A program made the position numbers and the translations under genes. Source: Planctomycetaceae bacterium (GTDB lineage: Bacteria; Planctomycetota; Planctomycetia; Pirellulales; Pirellulaceae). Taken from it: 64,000 nt of DNA. The notes under the pieces are model-generated. The model had not been told where the DNA came from, did not search any database, and was given only the letters and a program-made list of their open reading frames with translations. Below are positions 35,101 through 44,533 of this stretch, in pieces. The stretch is taken from NCBI GenBank assembly GCA_002709045.1, contig PAPJ01000060.1, forward strand, positions 1-64,000, read 5' to 3'. Numbering within the stretch: the first letter of the stretch is position 1; the number at the start of each line of letters is the position of its first letter.

Positions 35101-35351
35101 CCGTCATGAACCTGATACAAGCTTGACTTTAAGTCTAAACGCAAATCGGCCTGTTGATTTTCCTTATCCGGCCCGTGGCAATGATAGCAGGTATCGGATA
35201 ACAACGGACGAATATCGCGGGCAAAATCAACCGTTGACGAATTAACTTCTTGCTGCGCAAAAACTCCTGCAGACAAAACCAAACTACAAAGCACTTCTGC
35301 AAGAAGCAGAGAAACCAATGAAGAAACAGGCGAATGATGAAGGATAGTCAT
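32121..35351 (-). CDS. PSCyt1-PSCyt2-LamG-PSD1 protein (DUF1549/DUF1553)
   Basis: Encodes 1076 residues with a signal peptide (cleavage near GVFAQ). A PSCyt1 domain carries the heme motif CYHCH (residues 55-59). PSCyt2/DUF1549 (about 155-370) starts IDSFVLDQL and holds a second motif CARCH near residue 345. A concanavalin/LamG-like domain (about 505-655: TLSTWIKVDE, WVHIAFTSDG, LKGLLDETRFY) separates it from PSD1/DUF1553 (about 750-1020: ARVIVNRFWYQFFGRGIV). LamG insertions occur in part of this family and suggest sugar binding. It is directly coupled to the DUF1501 gene. The family is exported and presumed cytochrome-like; activity is not established. Confidence 0.93.
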   Translation of the reverse strand: MTILHHSPVSSLVSLLLAEVLCSLVLSAGVFAQQEVNSSTVDFARDIRPLLSDTCYHCHGPDKENQQADLRLDLKSSLYQVHDGVALVVPGKTSQSLMFQRLTAKDPAERMPPEDAEVKLSETQIQLIKTWIEEGAVWKDHWAFEPPVKSQLPSAARNPWVANAIDSFVLDQLQQRSISPSKIATKEKLIRRVTLDLTGLPPAQDEVGEFLKDDSPQAYERVVDRLLKSQRYGERMAMQWLDVARYADTNGYQTDGERHMWRWREWVIDAFNSNKPFSEFMIEQLAGDLIPKATTEQILATGFNRNHRSNSEGGIVFEEYLVEYAVDRVDTTATVWLGLTMGCARCHDHKYDPISQKEFYEVMAFFNNIPERGRVIKYGNSFPVIKAPTRKMAMQLKDYESEMAILRQRLDANADSIQQRMTDLGNKQNSEKPVIHQDLMIRFDWDDNYEQQTYEVEGKAEDYDVINTGEVSQELYQTSVSDDHQAQYVQGISGKALKLDQSYKVNGGAIIQFAGHQRLTLSTWIKVDELSSGTIMSMLNPDDRRPQGFSWSLVDNRVQVNFGPRWLDDSVRMRTKDAIPSEQWVHIAFTSDGTQMARGMAIYINGVRQDVDVLLDIFTGTYKTNSTLIIGAEGETQHLKGLLDETRFYLRDLDSQELRSLAVAQTPAEIATSVNPNAVQQEKLLHYYLDQVDETQDGDDYRALRKVESISRRFVDTIPTSMVMQEKADRGRTHLLIRGQYDNPGEEVSMNVPRSLFKGEQDGAFGSRLDLAKWIVSDENPLTARVIVNRFWYQFFGRGIVKTLEDFGSQGAPPTHPRLLDWLAVDFRENGWDVKALVKLIVMSSTYRQESTVTREQLIADPENIWLGRAARLRLPAETLRDQALAVSGLLNGKIGGPSVKPYQPEGLWKEIASQAYDQGSGKDLYRRGMYTFWKRTVPPPTMLTFDASSREICVLSRSRTNTPLQALALLNEISYVEAARNLGQQMILQNISTEDRLRWGWRQVTSRMPSDYEMSVLLKSLQRNIQRYSADQKAAKQLISFGESQADESLKTHELAAYTVIASMLLNLDEVINRE

Positions 35352-35478
35352 AGGTTTTTAAGCGTAATTGTAGAATTACCTATATCCTAAGATACCAGAA
35401 TAGAGGCTTCAAATCCGAAGCATTGACTCGGTTATTCCAGTTCAACTTTACTTAAATTAATAACGGAGCCAGGAAGGA

Positions 35479-37305
35479 CTACTCGTTTTCTTCCAGTAGC
35501 TTAAGTTCGAATGGTTGAATTAACCATGGACCTTCATTGAAGGTTTCTGTAACAGGTTCCGGATAATTCTTACCGGTAAGCTTCGTCAAAGCCCAAACCG
35601 AACCGGTGTATAAGGGACTAAAACTGGGTACGCCCTGACGCGTTGTCGCCTCACGATATTTCTCCAAGGCATCAATTGTTTTTTGATTGCTGGAACCTAT
35701 CCGAGCCAGACCAATGGCACACATTCGTTTTACTAGGTTATCTTCAGGCGGAATCGGAGCTTCATCAGTTAAGCGGGTATAGAGCAGATCTTCAAGTCCC
35801 GGTGCTCCTGTTAAATCATCTTCCCAGATCTTCCCTAATGCCCAACCGGCTGATGCCCTTATCCTAAACCGCAACTGTTCCACTTTATTAGTAAATCGCA
35901 TTAGAAGCTTCGTAGCAGGCTTGTACTTCATTTGTCCAAACATCTGATATAAATGGGCGAACTGTTCATTGATTTCATATTCCAAATCACGAGGAAGATT
36001 TTCTGTCATGAGATCATTTGTACGAGATTGACAATACGCTAACACCTGTGGCAATGTTGCGGGCACCGCTAAACGTCTTAATGCCCAACTGGCGGTCACT
36101 AAAACTTCAACACGTTGGCTACCAAGCTGTTTAATTAAGACCGGAGCTACTTGTTTTTGATTTAAGGCAACGGCCAGATGCATTCCCTGTTCCTGAACGC
36201 GCCACGATTGTGAATTCACAGCATCCTCGGTAATCTTCACAATACCGGCAGACAAATCTTCCTCTGCAGAAAATTCGATGAGCCATTGTCGCACTTGCAC
36301 GCGAATCTCCGGATCCGGATCATCAAGATAGCTTGCCAGCAAAAACAGCCTATCAACGGTCATTTGGTTACTTAATGCTACTATATAGGCATATCGTGCA
36401 CGTCGGTTTTTATGCGTTTCAAGAACGTCTGCCATTTCAATGACTGCCGGTTGATTCCACTGACCCAACGCTTCTGCCGCGATGCCGGCTGCCAGATATA
36501 CGGAGGAAGCACATAACCGTTTTTGAAACTCTAATGCCTGAGCCTGATTTTCCTGAGAAGCAACAGGTGAGGCAAGATTAGCCGCGATGATTAAATCTGC
36601 TGCAGAACCGTTTACAAGTTCTGCAGCTTCCGCCAGATATGGCGTTTCTGAGTAAAGAGCAATGGCCTGAGATGCATCAATACGCAAAGCATTACTGTTT
36701 GCAGCAGAAGCACTGAAGTCAACAATCGATTGTCTGTCTTTATCAGTACCAAGTGCTGCCAGACCTTTAAAGGCCAGTCGCAAAAGCGTACCGGACTTTG
36801 GTGTATCAGTCCGCGCTCTCCAGATATCAATCATTTCCTTAACCTTCCATTTGACAAGAGAAGGCTCTGTAATAATCGACATCTCATATTCGCCATCCTG
36901 AATTCCAGCCAAAAACACCTCTTTAGCCTGAGAAGCATCAAGCAACACAAGAACGGATGCCGAGGTATAGCGAATCGTCGCCGAATTCTCGGTATCTGCC
37001 ACCACAGCCATCAAAGGTTCAATTGCAACATCCAGTCCGGGCAGTTTTTTTTGGGCGGCTAATCGCAACGTCTGAACCGCATCTATTCGAATTTCGTCAT
37101 CCTCAGACGCCAAAGCATCGAGCCATGTCGGAATCAATTTTTCTGCGACGATGAGGATCTTTTTACCCTCTGGCATAACCGGATCTGCGAACATCGGCCA
37201 GTCATCTTTAATAATGTTTCGCTGTGCCTGTGACTGCAGCGGCGAACCTAATACTCCGGCGAGCAGAATCAACAGCAGTATGATTTGGTTAACTCGAATT
37301 AACAT
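35479..37305 (-). CDS. Exported HEAT-repeat protein
   Basis: Encodes 608 residues with a signal peptide ending near LQSQAQ. The mature protein consists of about a dozen degenerate alpha-helical pairs of HEAT/armadillo type, for example EIRIDAVQTLRLAA, EIRVQVRQWLIEF and VEVLVTASWALRRLA, with a clearer helical repeat near RASAGWALGKIW. Such solenoids bind proteins. It lies 31 bases after the ABC permease gene and 127 before the PSCyt/LamG gene. It may link the transporter to its exported partner proteins, but this is inference from position only. Confidence 0.8.
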   Translation of the reverse strand: MLIRVNQIILLLILLAGVLGSPLQSQAQRNIIKDDWPMFADPVMPEGKKILIVAEKLIPTWLDALASEDDEIRIDAVQTLRLAAQKKLPGLDVAIEPLMAVVADTENSATIRYTSASVLVLLDASQAKEVFLAGIQDGEYEMSIITEPSLVKWKVKEMIDIWRARTDTPKSGTLLRLAFKGLAALGTDKDRQSIVDFSASAANSNALRIDASQAIALYSETPYLAEAAELVNGSAADLIIAANLASPVASQENQAQALEFQKRLCASSVYLAAGIAAEALGQWNQPAVIEMADVLETHKNRRARYAYIVALSNQMTVDRLFLLASYLDDPDPEIRVQVRQWLIEFSAEEDLSAGIVKITEDAVNSQSWRVQEQGMHLAVALNQKQVAPVLIKQLGSQRVEVLVTASWALRRLAVPATLPQVLAYCQSRTNDLMTENLPRDLEYEINEQFAHLYQMFGQMKYKPATKLLMRFTNKVEQLRFRIRASAGWALGKIWEDDLTGAPGLEDLLYTRLTDEAPIPPEDNLVKRMCAIGLARIGSSNQKTIDALEKYREATTRQGVPSFSPLYTGSVWALTKLTGKNYPEPVTETFNEGPWLIQPFELKLLEENE

Positions 37306-37336
37306 GAATTCAATTCCCGAGGACTAAAGTAATTCA

Positions 37337-39106
37337 CTACTGTGGCTTAGTAAGCAATTTCACACGAACGTAAAAAAGGACGAAGCAGACAAATGAAATA
37401 CCTGCCGTAATCACCCAGTTCCAAGACAGCGGAAGCGATATACGTTGAATTCCCATCGCTTCCAACGGTACCTGAAGAGCCGGCCACAGTTCATTCAGTT
37501 CTGCTTTCCACATAACTTGTGGTGCAAGTAACTGGAATTCTGCTGCATCAAATCCCGGCGTCCCCATAATAGTCAAGGCTGTCGCCAGGGGATTAATCAC
37601 TAATGCCTTCTCAACAGTCTCGACATTAAAAGGAGCTCCTTTTCCCAGCCAGAATAAGAAGGTTCCTGCAAAAATCATGATGACGATCGAAAATGAAACG
37701 GCGGTGGCGGTAGCCGTCGCGCGAAACAAACTACTAACCAATGCACTAATGGCAAGAACCAAAATACAAGTCATCAACAGACAGACACAAACCTGCCAAA
37801 TCTGTGTAACTAAAGTAAAGTCAATCACCATTAATACGACATATCCAGGCAATGTGGCCAGCACGATCAGAAAAATAGTAACCGCCACACTCAGTAGCTT
37901 ACCAACAAGAATCCTGCGCGAATTGACAGGTGTCAGCAGTAACAATCGCCAAGTTCCAGATTCCAGTTCGGAACTAATAAGTCCTGAAGCTAAGCTTGGT
38001 GTAATAATCACCACAAGACCAACCTGAAGAACAACCATAATTCCACCAATGATATCGACACCCCACTGTTCGGTATAAACAGTCGATTGAATCGCTAAAA
38101 ACAGCGAGATCACAACACAGACGACCATCGTTCGAATCATCCAGTGAACACGGCCAAACCGTCGACTGCGAAATTCCTTTATAAGAACAGGATTCATATA
38201 TCCCGGAATCAGTGGTGCCCTTTTCTTAGGATCCATGCCCATGTAGAGAATCATACGAAACCGCTGAGCGAATTTACTCATTTGATGCGTCATAACACCA
38301 GCACTCCTGGAACGGTCAAGAATCCGGCGATTCAATTGAACCAGTGCAACCAGAATAAAAACAGCGGTCAACGATAACGAAAGGATGATGTAGTTTGTGA
38401 TTGCATTAATGTTGGTATCCATGCCCTGAGCGCCGACATCGCCATGGCCGATAATGTCCATCACCGGTGGTAACGGGGAAATACAACGAAACCAGCTAGC
38501 TATTGACGACAAAGAACCAGTTGCACCCTGCAGGAACAGGTGAGGTCCAAGCACCACGACAGACATAAAAAGGACAAGACCATATGTAATTTTTAAAGCA
38601 CTATCAATCGAGCCGGCAAGACAGCTAACCATTAGTCCCATCGTTGAATACTGCAATGCTACCAGCAACAAGACACCATACAACGGCAACACCTGTTGCT
38701 GCATGGAAATTCCTCCCATAACAAAACAGGCGGCAAGTGAAGGAATGCTGAGAATCAACAATTGTATGACGAACATCATAACACCTGTCAGCTTTCCGAA
38801 GTAAATCTCGGTCGGTTTCATCGGCGAGTTCAGCAGCAGCGCCAATGTCCCACTATTACGTTCACGAATTACCGAAGTAGCCGGAAAGACTGGAACCAGA
38901 AAGATAAGTGCCGTCAGAATTCCATAGGAAAAAAGCTTAAATACCTGCATCGACTTAACCCCGGTCACGTCAGCAATCGGGTCAACAGGCCAGCGAAGCA
39001 ACAATAGCAAAGCGAACAGAACCACCAGCGATGCCTGAATCACAATAGCTTTGCGAGTTCGCATCATACCGATGAGTTCACGTTGTACAATTGGGTTCTG
39101 TAACAT
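37337..39106 (-). CDS. ABC-2 type transporter permease
   Basis: Encodes about 589 residues from the ATG at 39106 (MLQNPIVQREL is the usual family start); a GTG at 39148 would overlap the ATPase gene. About twelve hydrophobic segments are visible in two halves, each with a periplasmic region, and each half has the conserved RNSGTLALLL or ESGTWRLLLL segment typical of ABC-2 permeases. It would export a substrate, possibly a polymer or lipid, powered by the ATPase immediately upstream. It is clearly related to the permease at 50498-52342. Confidence 0.9.
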   Translation of the reverse strand: MLQNPIVQRELIGMMRTRKAIVIQASLVVLFALLLLLRWPVDPIADVTGVKSMQVFKLFSYGILTALIFLVPVFPATSVIRERNSGTLALLLNSPMKPTEIYFGKLTGVMMFVIQLLILSIPSLAACFVMGGISMQQQVLPLYGVLLLVALQYSTMGLMVSCLAGSIDSALKITYGLVLFMSVVVLGPHLFLQGATGSLSSIASWFRCISPLPPVMDIIGHGDVGAQGMDTNINAITNYIILSLSLTAVFILVALVQLNRRILDRSRSAGVMTHQMSKFAQRFRMILYMGMDPKKRAPLIPGYMNPVLIKEFRSRRFGRVHWMIRTMVVCVVISLFLAIQSTVYTEQWGVDIIGGIMVVLQVGLVVIITPSLASGLISSELESGTWRLLLLTPVNSRRILVGKLLSVAVTIFLIVLATLPGYVVLMVIDFTLVTQIWQVCVCLLMTCILVLAISALVSSLFRATATATAVSFSIVIMIFAGTFLFWLGKGAPFNVETVEKALVINPLATALTIMGTPGFDAAEFQLLAPQVMWKAELNELWPALQVPLEAMGIQRISLPLSWNWVITAGISFVCFVLFYVRVKLLTKPQ

Positions 39107-39131
39107 GTTATTTTGCTCTTGGCTACTCTTC

Positions 39132-40091
39132 TTAAACCATCTTGGCACGGTCTTCTTTCGTTACCGTGAGGAAGGCATCTTCGAGATCGGTTTGAACTTC
39201 GTGAAATTGAGCCACCGGAATGTTTGCTAAAATCAGCGAATTCAGTAAGCTCGCCATTGCCTGATCGGTCAGATTTGCTCGGAAGCGAATCAACTCTTCC
39301 GTTTTACTTCCGGCGATTTCAGCAATATCTGAGTGTTTGCGTACAATATCCTGAGCTTCATCAATGCGATCGGCACCATCGAGATGAATTTCAACCATTC
39401 TCATCTGACCCAATTGCTGGTTGATTTCAACCATCGTGCCTGATGCCCGTAATTTACCGGCACTGATGATGGCGATTTCATCACAAATACGTGACAGTTC
39501 AGGCAAAATATGACTGGTCACAATCAATGTCTTGCCAAGATCTGCCAAACGAAGAAGAAGATCTCTCATTTCGATACGGGCTTCCGGGTCGAGACCATTC
39601 GCAGGCTCATCAAAAATTAAAACCTCAGGATCATGCAGCAATGTCCTGGCAATCCCGACACGTTGCTGCATTCCGTGACTTAACGCTTCGACGTAACGAT
39701 CCTGCATGTAGGTCCCACGGGTAATCTCAAGAACCTCTTGAATACGTGCCTTACGTTCTTTCTTTGGGATCTTAAATGCGGCACCAAAAAAATCCAAATA
39801 CTCACGAACACGCATATTTGGGTATGGTCCAAATTTATCTGGCATATAGCCGACTAGTTTTTTGATCTGATGAGACTCGGCAACACAGTCCGCGCCGGCA
39901 ATCGTAGCACGACCTGACGTTGGTCTGGCTAAACCAACCAAAATCTTAATGGTTGTTGTCTTACCCGCACCATTGGGACCAATGAATCCAAGAATACGCC
40001 CCCGTTCGACAGTCATCGACAATTGGTCAACGGCTGTAAACTCACCAAATTTCTTGGTCATATTTTCAATAACTACAACGCTATCACTCAT
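39132..40091 (-). CDS. ABC transporter ATP-binding protein
   Basis: Encodes 319 residues. Walker A GPNGAGKTT is at residues 38-46, the signature LSHGMQQR at 137-144, Walker B EVLIFDEP at 156-163 and the switch His in VTSH near 194. The Q-loop position reads GYMPD with Asp85 in place of Gln, a form common in planctomycete ABC-2 ATPases of the GldA/CcmA type. The stop lies 25 bases before the preferred start of the permease gene. Together with the 922-aa membrane protein upstream, it resembles gliding-type ABC systems (GldA/F/G), but assignment is not secure. Confidence 0.95.
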   Translation of the reverse strand: MSDSVVVIENMTKKFGEFTAVDQLSMTVERGRILGFIGPNGAGKTTTIKILVGLARPTSGRATIAGADCVAESHQIKKLVGYMPDKFGPYPNMRVREYLDFFGAAFKIPKKERKARIQEVLEITRGTYMQDRYVEALSHGMQQRVGIARTLLHDPEVLIFDEPANGLDPEARIEMRDLLLRLADLGKTLIVTSHILPELSRICDEIAIISAGKLRASGTMVEINQQLGQMRMVEIHLDGADRIDEAQDIVRKHSDIAEIAGSKTEELIRFRANLTDQAMASLLNSLILANIPVAQFHEVQTDLEDAFLTVTKEDRAKMV

Positions 40092-40152
40092 TGTATGCTG
40101 TCACTCCAAAGTCGTTACAACCTGGTCCTTTATATTTTCGCTCCGGCAATCT

Positions 40153-42921
40153 CTAGTGAGTGGTGTTTACTGTACCTTCCAGAGATACATCCACATCTTT
40201 GATCTGCCAGAAATAATCTTTCTCACGTTCAGCCTGATCCGCTTCCGACTCACCGGGAATTGGATCTAAGCCAATATTAATTCCTAAGAAAATAAAACCA
40301 TCCTCATCGATGGCCAGATGCTCCGCATTGTCAAACAGGAACACTTCCTGGCCATTAGGACTTTTACGTGTGTCCAAAATTACAGGTTTATATAGTCCCT
40401 GTTCTGTACGCTCACGGCCTACTGAATTCACAACTCGTTCACCGGCCTGAATATCAACTGTGACAATCGCTTTGGTTATTGTGGCCGGCGATACAGCTGA
40501 GGGCACTTTGATCTTTAACCACATTTGATGGGAACGGTTAATCTTCTCATCATTCCATCGATCCTTCGTGAAATCATAAGCATAGGATGCGCCGAGACCA
40601 TTAATTGCATTGCTAGGATAAAACGAGGTCATAATTGAAGGCACAACAAATTTCTGACCCGGAGGCGTCTTAAGAATTTTCAATGGACAAACGGTCAATG
40701 CTGAACCAATAACTTTTTGTTCACCGGGGAACTCAATCCCCAGATCCAAAGGATCACTCCACACGAAAATCGATGGAACCTGAGGATACTTCATAACATC
40801 TGCATTCTGGCGTTTAAGCAGTGCATTGATAAAGTTAATACGATTACCTGTTTCTTCATCCACAAGGCTTGATGTTGTATCAAATTGTGAATCAGCAAGA
40901 TCCTGAGAACCAATAATCAGATTTCCATCAACAAACTGGACTGACACACGCTCGCCGGTTGGACTAACAAGAAGACCGTGCTCGAGATTAGTAAGCGGAC
41001 CTAATTCATATTTCCCCTGGAGACCTACTTCACCAAATGAGGCCGAAGCAAAAACAGGACTCTCTGACGCAACCCTCTTTTCAAACGGGAATGTTCTCAC
41101 TGTCCCGCCGGGAATTTGTAGACCTTCCCAATGCCAGGACTGCAAATCATTCCACACCATGCGAATATTTTGCCCGGTCAATTCTTGAAAGTCAGGCCAG
41201 AAAATCGTTCCATTGGAAACATGGATATCTGCATCCAATGACTCCTCACTATAAACAGCGCCAAATCCTCTAACCGGAAGATCACGAGCCTGGTTTTCAG
41301 CATTGATAAACTGAATCGATGCCATGAGATTCTCTAATGTGTGACGTTTTGCCACCCCTACAAAGTAGAGATAGGTACAAACAATAAGAACAAGTCCGGG
41401 GGCAACCAAAAGCATTAGTTCCAGTCGACCTTTTCGATAAAGAACGACACCGGTGCCACACAGAAAGAGGAAAAACAGACCGAAAACTACTGCAATATGT
41501 TCCCGAGCTACAATCTCAAATCCCACTTTGGAAACAAGATATTCACTCATTTCATCAACACGACTTGTACCCCTGTACGTTTCCATCGCGATTCTCATAT
41601 CCTGAGCTACATCTGACTGATCACCATCTTCAGGTGTCATGGCGGCTAATTCCATCTGCGTCACAGAAACATCTGTCATCGCTTTTTCAGTTGGTTTAAA
41701 GAAGCGTAAGGCCAGATCCTGTAAAGGAACCAAAAGTAACAATTCATTAGCGGTAGAAAAGGGTTTGGGAAGAGTTAATCCACGAGCTTCGAGCGTCGTA
41801 AACAACACTTCCCCGTTTCCGTACTTCTTCCAAAATGACGAGGGCATACCGTTGACTTCGTGATAAACCTCAACATCTTCGGCATACACGATGGCATTAT
41901 GAATGGGCTCGTCATAATCAAAAACAACCGGCTCCTGACCGGAGTGTTTTGAAATGATCTCGACCTGAGACAAATGCTCCGACCCCAGTCCCGCGATACT
42001 GATAGAATCACCGAAAAGTCGTTGTGGCAACTCAACACCTGTCTCATTTAACATGATCCATAAACGGCCTCCATTGGCCACCCACTGGCGAATCGTAGCC
42101 ATCAGAGCAACGTCATGGATTACTCGTTTATCCGCGATCACAAGCTGGTCCAATGCATCCAGTGCTGTGGAAGTAGCTGTGATTTCTCCTCCCTGTGGTA
42201 CAAACACCGCAATACCTGCTTGCTGCTCGTCCTTGATCGATTTGAGCATTCTTAAAGCAACACTGTCGATCATTTCGACATCCACACCAACATTGGTCAG
42301 TTGGAGATAGTTATCCAGCAAATCTTTAGGATCCGGAGCCATAAATCCTAGAGCAGGCTTATTGAAGTCAGTGGTGATCTGAGCTAAATCCAACGGCGTC
42401 TTCAGCGGACTGAGTACGGCAACTTCCCGTCCATCCACAATCCGGGTGATACGCGAATTCAATTCCAAATTACCAAGCTTCAGGCGCTTTTGATTCAATT
42501 CATGATCAGGGATTCTAATCGGATAAGAGACCACACGGACAACCTTCGGAGGAACCGTAAAATTCCGGGTAAACTGAATAGCGTTAGTGGTTAGGTCTTC
42601 AGTTTTCCAGTTGGCGCGAATTGTCAGGTCATGTGATTCGTCCGTCGGATTCCAGACTTCACAAGAAATAATCCCCCACCGACGTGGAACATAAGCTGAG
42701 AAGCCGGCCTGCACAGCAATACGCTGAACAACGGGTTCATTAAGCGGTTTGTTTTGCGGACCAGGATCAGACAATGCACTTCCCTGTTCTGGGCCGGCCG
42801 GCGAACTACTATCCTGTGGAAGCTGTGCCATAGTTGGTGATACCAACAAAAACAGTAGCGATATCACACTCAGATTGCGAACACGAAATCGATTAAACAT
42901 TACGTCTAAAATATGTGACAT
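40153..42921 (-). CDS. Large membrane protein associated with the ABC transporter
   Basis: Encodes 922 residues. The leader (hydrophobic run near SVISLLFLLVSPTMAQ) is a signal peptide. A long extracytoplasmic region follows, including a Rossmann-like segment RQWVANGGRLWIML, then two membrane segments at about residues 475-525 with a conserved YRKGRLELMLL between them, and another exposed region of about 400 residues. There is no ATPase motif. By its position, just ahead of the ABC ATPase, and by its GldG-like layout it may be an accessory subunit of that transporter (inference). Confidence 0.7.
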   Translation of the reverse strand: MSHILDVMFNRFRVRNLSVISLLFLLVSPTMAQLPQDSSSPAGPEQGSALSDPGPQNKPLNEPVVQRIAVQAGFSAYVPRRWGIISCEVWNPTDESHDLTIRANWKTEDLTTNAIQFTRNFTVPPKVVRVVSYPIRIPDHELNQKRLKLGNLELNSRITRIVDGREVAVLSPLKTPLDLAQITTDFNKPALGFMAPDPKDLLDNYLQLTNVGVDVEMIDSVALRMLKSIKDEQQAGIAVFVPQGGEITATSTALDALDQLVIADKRVIHDVALMATIRQWVANGGRLWIMLNETGVELPQRLFGDSISIAGLGSEHLSQVEIISKHSGQEPVVFDYDEPIHNAIVYAEDVEVYHEVNGMPSSFWKKYGNGEVLFTTLEARGLTLPKPFSTANELLLLVPLQDLALRFFKPTEKAMTDVSVTQMELAAMTPEDGDQSDVAQDMRIAMETYRGTSRVDEMSEYLVSKVGFEIVAREHIAVVFGLFFLFLCGTGVVLYRKGRLELMLLVAPGLVLIVCTYLYFVGVAKRHTLENLMASIQFINAENQARDLPVRGFGAVYSEESLDADIHVSNGTIFWPDFQELTGQNIRMVWNDLQSWHWEGLQIPGGTVRTFPFEKRVASESPVFASASFGEVGLQGKYELGPLTNLEHGLLVSPTGERVSVQFVDGNLIIGSQDLADSQFDTTSSLVDEETGNRINFINALLKRQNADVMKYPQVPSIFVWSDPLDLGIEFPGEQKVIGSALTVCPLKILKTPPGQKFVVPSIMTSFYPSNAINGLGASYAYDFTKDRWNDEKINRSHQMWLKIKVPSAVSPATITKAIVTVDIQAGERVVNSVGRERTEQGLYKPVILDTRKSPNGQEVFLFDNAEHLAIDEDGFIFLGINIGLDPIPGESEADQAEREKDYFWQIKDVDVSLEGTVNTTH

Positions 42922-42992
42922 AAATAATTTTGCCTTCAGCTTCAGGCACTTCGCTTAAAAAATTTTGAACTCATATTGATCAGAAAATTTGA

Positions 42993-44351
42993 CTACTCAG
43001 TGATCACAACATTAGGTAGATTCTCACGAATCGCCTGCTTGCCGGTATCACCCAAACCACTGCAAAACTCGACATACAGATCCTGTAATTCTTTGAGCAT
43101 AAACAAATGGCTAACTCCGTCATCTGTAATTTGAGTGGAACTCAGAACTAACGACTTTAATCCTGTAAGCTTTCCAATGTCTTCCAGTCCTACATCTGAA
43201 ACCATGGTTTGATCAAGATTGAGCTTTTTCAATCCTGACAGCGGAGTAAGATGTTTTAATCCGACATCTGTCACCTGCGTTGCCCAGAGGTTTAGTTCCG
43301 TCAGTGACTGCAAATCTTTGAGGCTGGTAAGTCCATCATCACCCACCTGAGACTCACTCAGATCGAGACGACTGAGGGACTTCATACCAGCCAATGCCGT
43401 CATACCTTTGGAACCAACCAATGTGCCACGCACTTTGAGATACTTCATTTTTTCGAGACCTGCCAGATACTGCATTCCTGCGCTGGTAATCGCAGTTTGA
43501 TACATCTCAAGATTCTGTAAACTCTTCAGCTGACCGATACTTTTCAAGCCTTCGTCGCCAACTCGAGTATCATCAAGACCGAGGTGAACCAGATTGGAGA
43601 GACCTGTGATATGAGCCATACCGGCATCGGTAATCTGAGACCCCCAAACACGGAGAAATTTAAGTGATTTGATACCGGCAACATGCTTAAGACCGGTGTC
43701 AGAAATATTGATACACTCTTTCAAATCCAACAATACAATATCTTTTCGATCACTCAGTAAAGCCAATCCATCGTCCGAGATCTTACAACGAACCAACTTG
43801 AACCGTTTTAGATTTTCGATACCCAACAAAATTTTAAAGCCAGCATCGGTAACATCTGTCCGCTGCAAATTGATTTCTTGCAAAGTTGGTACTTCAAGCA
43901 AGGTTTCCATACCAGTATCAGAGACTCGGGTTTCCCCCAGATCGAGTGATTTCAATAATTTTAGTTCTTTCAGATAAACCAAATCTTCATCACTAACATC
44001 AGCGCCGTTTAGAACCAGCTTTTCTGTATTCGGAACACCTTTAAGGACAGTTAAATCTATCTTTTCTCCAAAGGCGCCGCCAAAATCAACAGTTACGACA
44101 AAACCATCGTCATCCGTGAAGACCTCACCGTACATATCCTCGATCTTCGCAATCGCTTCTTGATCATCTTGCTGTTTAACTTCAGCAACAGGTTCTTCCA
44201 TCGGTGGATCTTCGCGCGAAGCTTCTTCTTCAGGATCAACTGATACAACTACTCCACCACGATCACTTTTGTCATTTTCAGCAGAACAGCCAACAAACAA
44301 AGTGACGCTCAGGATAAAACTGAAAATCAAAGGGAAACGATTTAGATGCAT
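42993..44351 (-). CDS. Leucine-rich-repeat lipoprotein
   Basis: Encodes about 452 residues from the ATG at 44351, with GAGGA eight bases upstream; a TTG one codon earlier is less likely. The leader ends LFVGC, a lipobox with Cys22. An acidic spacer follows and then about 14 leucine-rich repeats of 24 residues (for example LKSLDLGETRVSDTGM, LTELNLWATQVTDVGL), of the cysteine-containing/bacterial type. It would be lipid-anchored with the solenoid exposed, and probably binds proteins. It is the first gene of the minus-strand ABC/HEAT/PSCyt run. Confidence 0.9.
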   Translation of the reverse strand: MHLNRFPLIFSFILSVTLFVGCSAENDKSDRGGVVVSVDPEEEASREDPPMEEPVAEVKQQDDQEAIAKIEDMYGEVFTDDDGFVVTVDFGGAFGEKIDLTVLKGVPNTEKLVLNGADVSDEDLVYLKELKLLKSLDLGETRVSDTGMETLLEVPTLQEINLQRTDVTDAGFKILLGIENLKRFKLVRCKISDDGLALLSDRKDIVLLDLKECINISDTGLKHVAGIKSLKFLRVWGSQITDAGMAHITGLSNLVHLGLDDTRVGDEGLKSIGQLKSLQNLEMYQTAITSAGMQYLAGLEKMKYLKVRGTLVGSKGMTALAGMKSLSRLDLSESQVGDDGLTSLKDLQSLTELNLWATQVTDVGLKHLTPLSGLKKLNLDQTMVSDVGLEDIGKLTGLKSLVLSSTQITDDGVSHLFMLKELQDLYVEFCSGLGDTGKQAIRENLPNVVITE

Positions 44352-44533
44352 CAAAAAAATCCTCAGTGTGTAGTGGATAAGCGGCAGTTAGTATCCTCTA
44401 CACCATCGAAAAAAATACAGCTTATATAGATATACAGCAGAATTATTATTAGTTCAGATTAATCGAGAAGTGTAACTTTCACAATGACAAGAACGCTGAG
44501 CAGAGTTATATATAAGGAAGTCATATCGACAGA

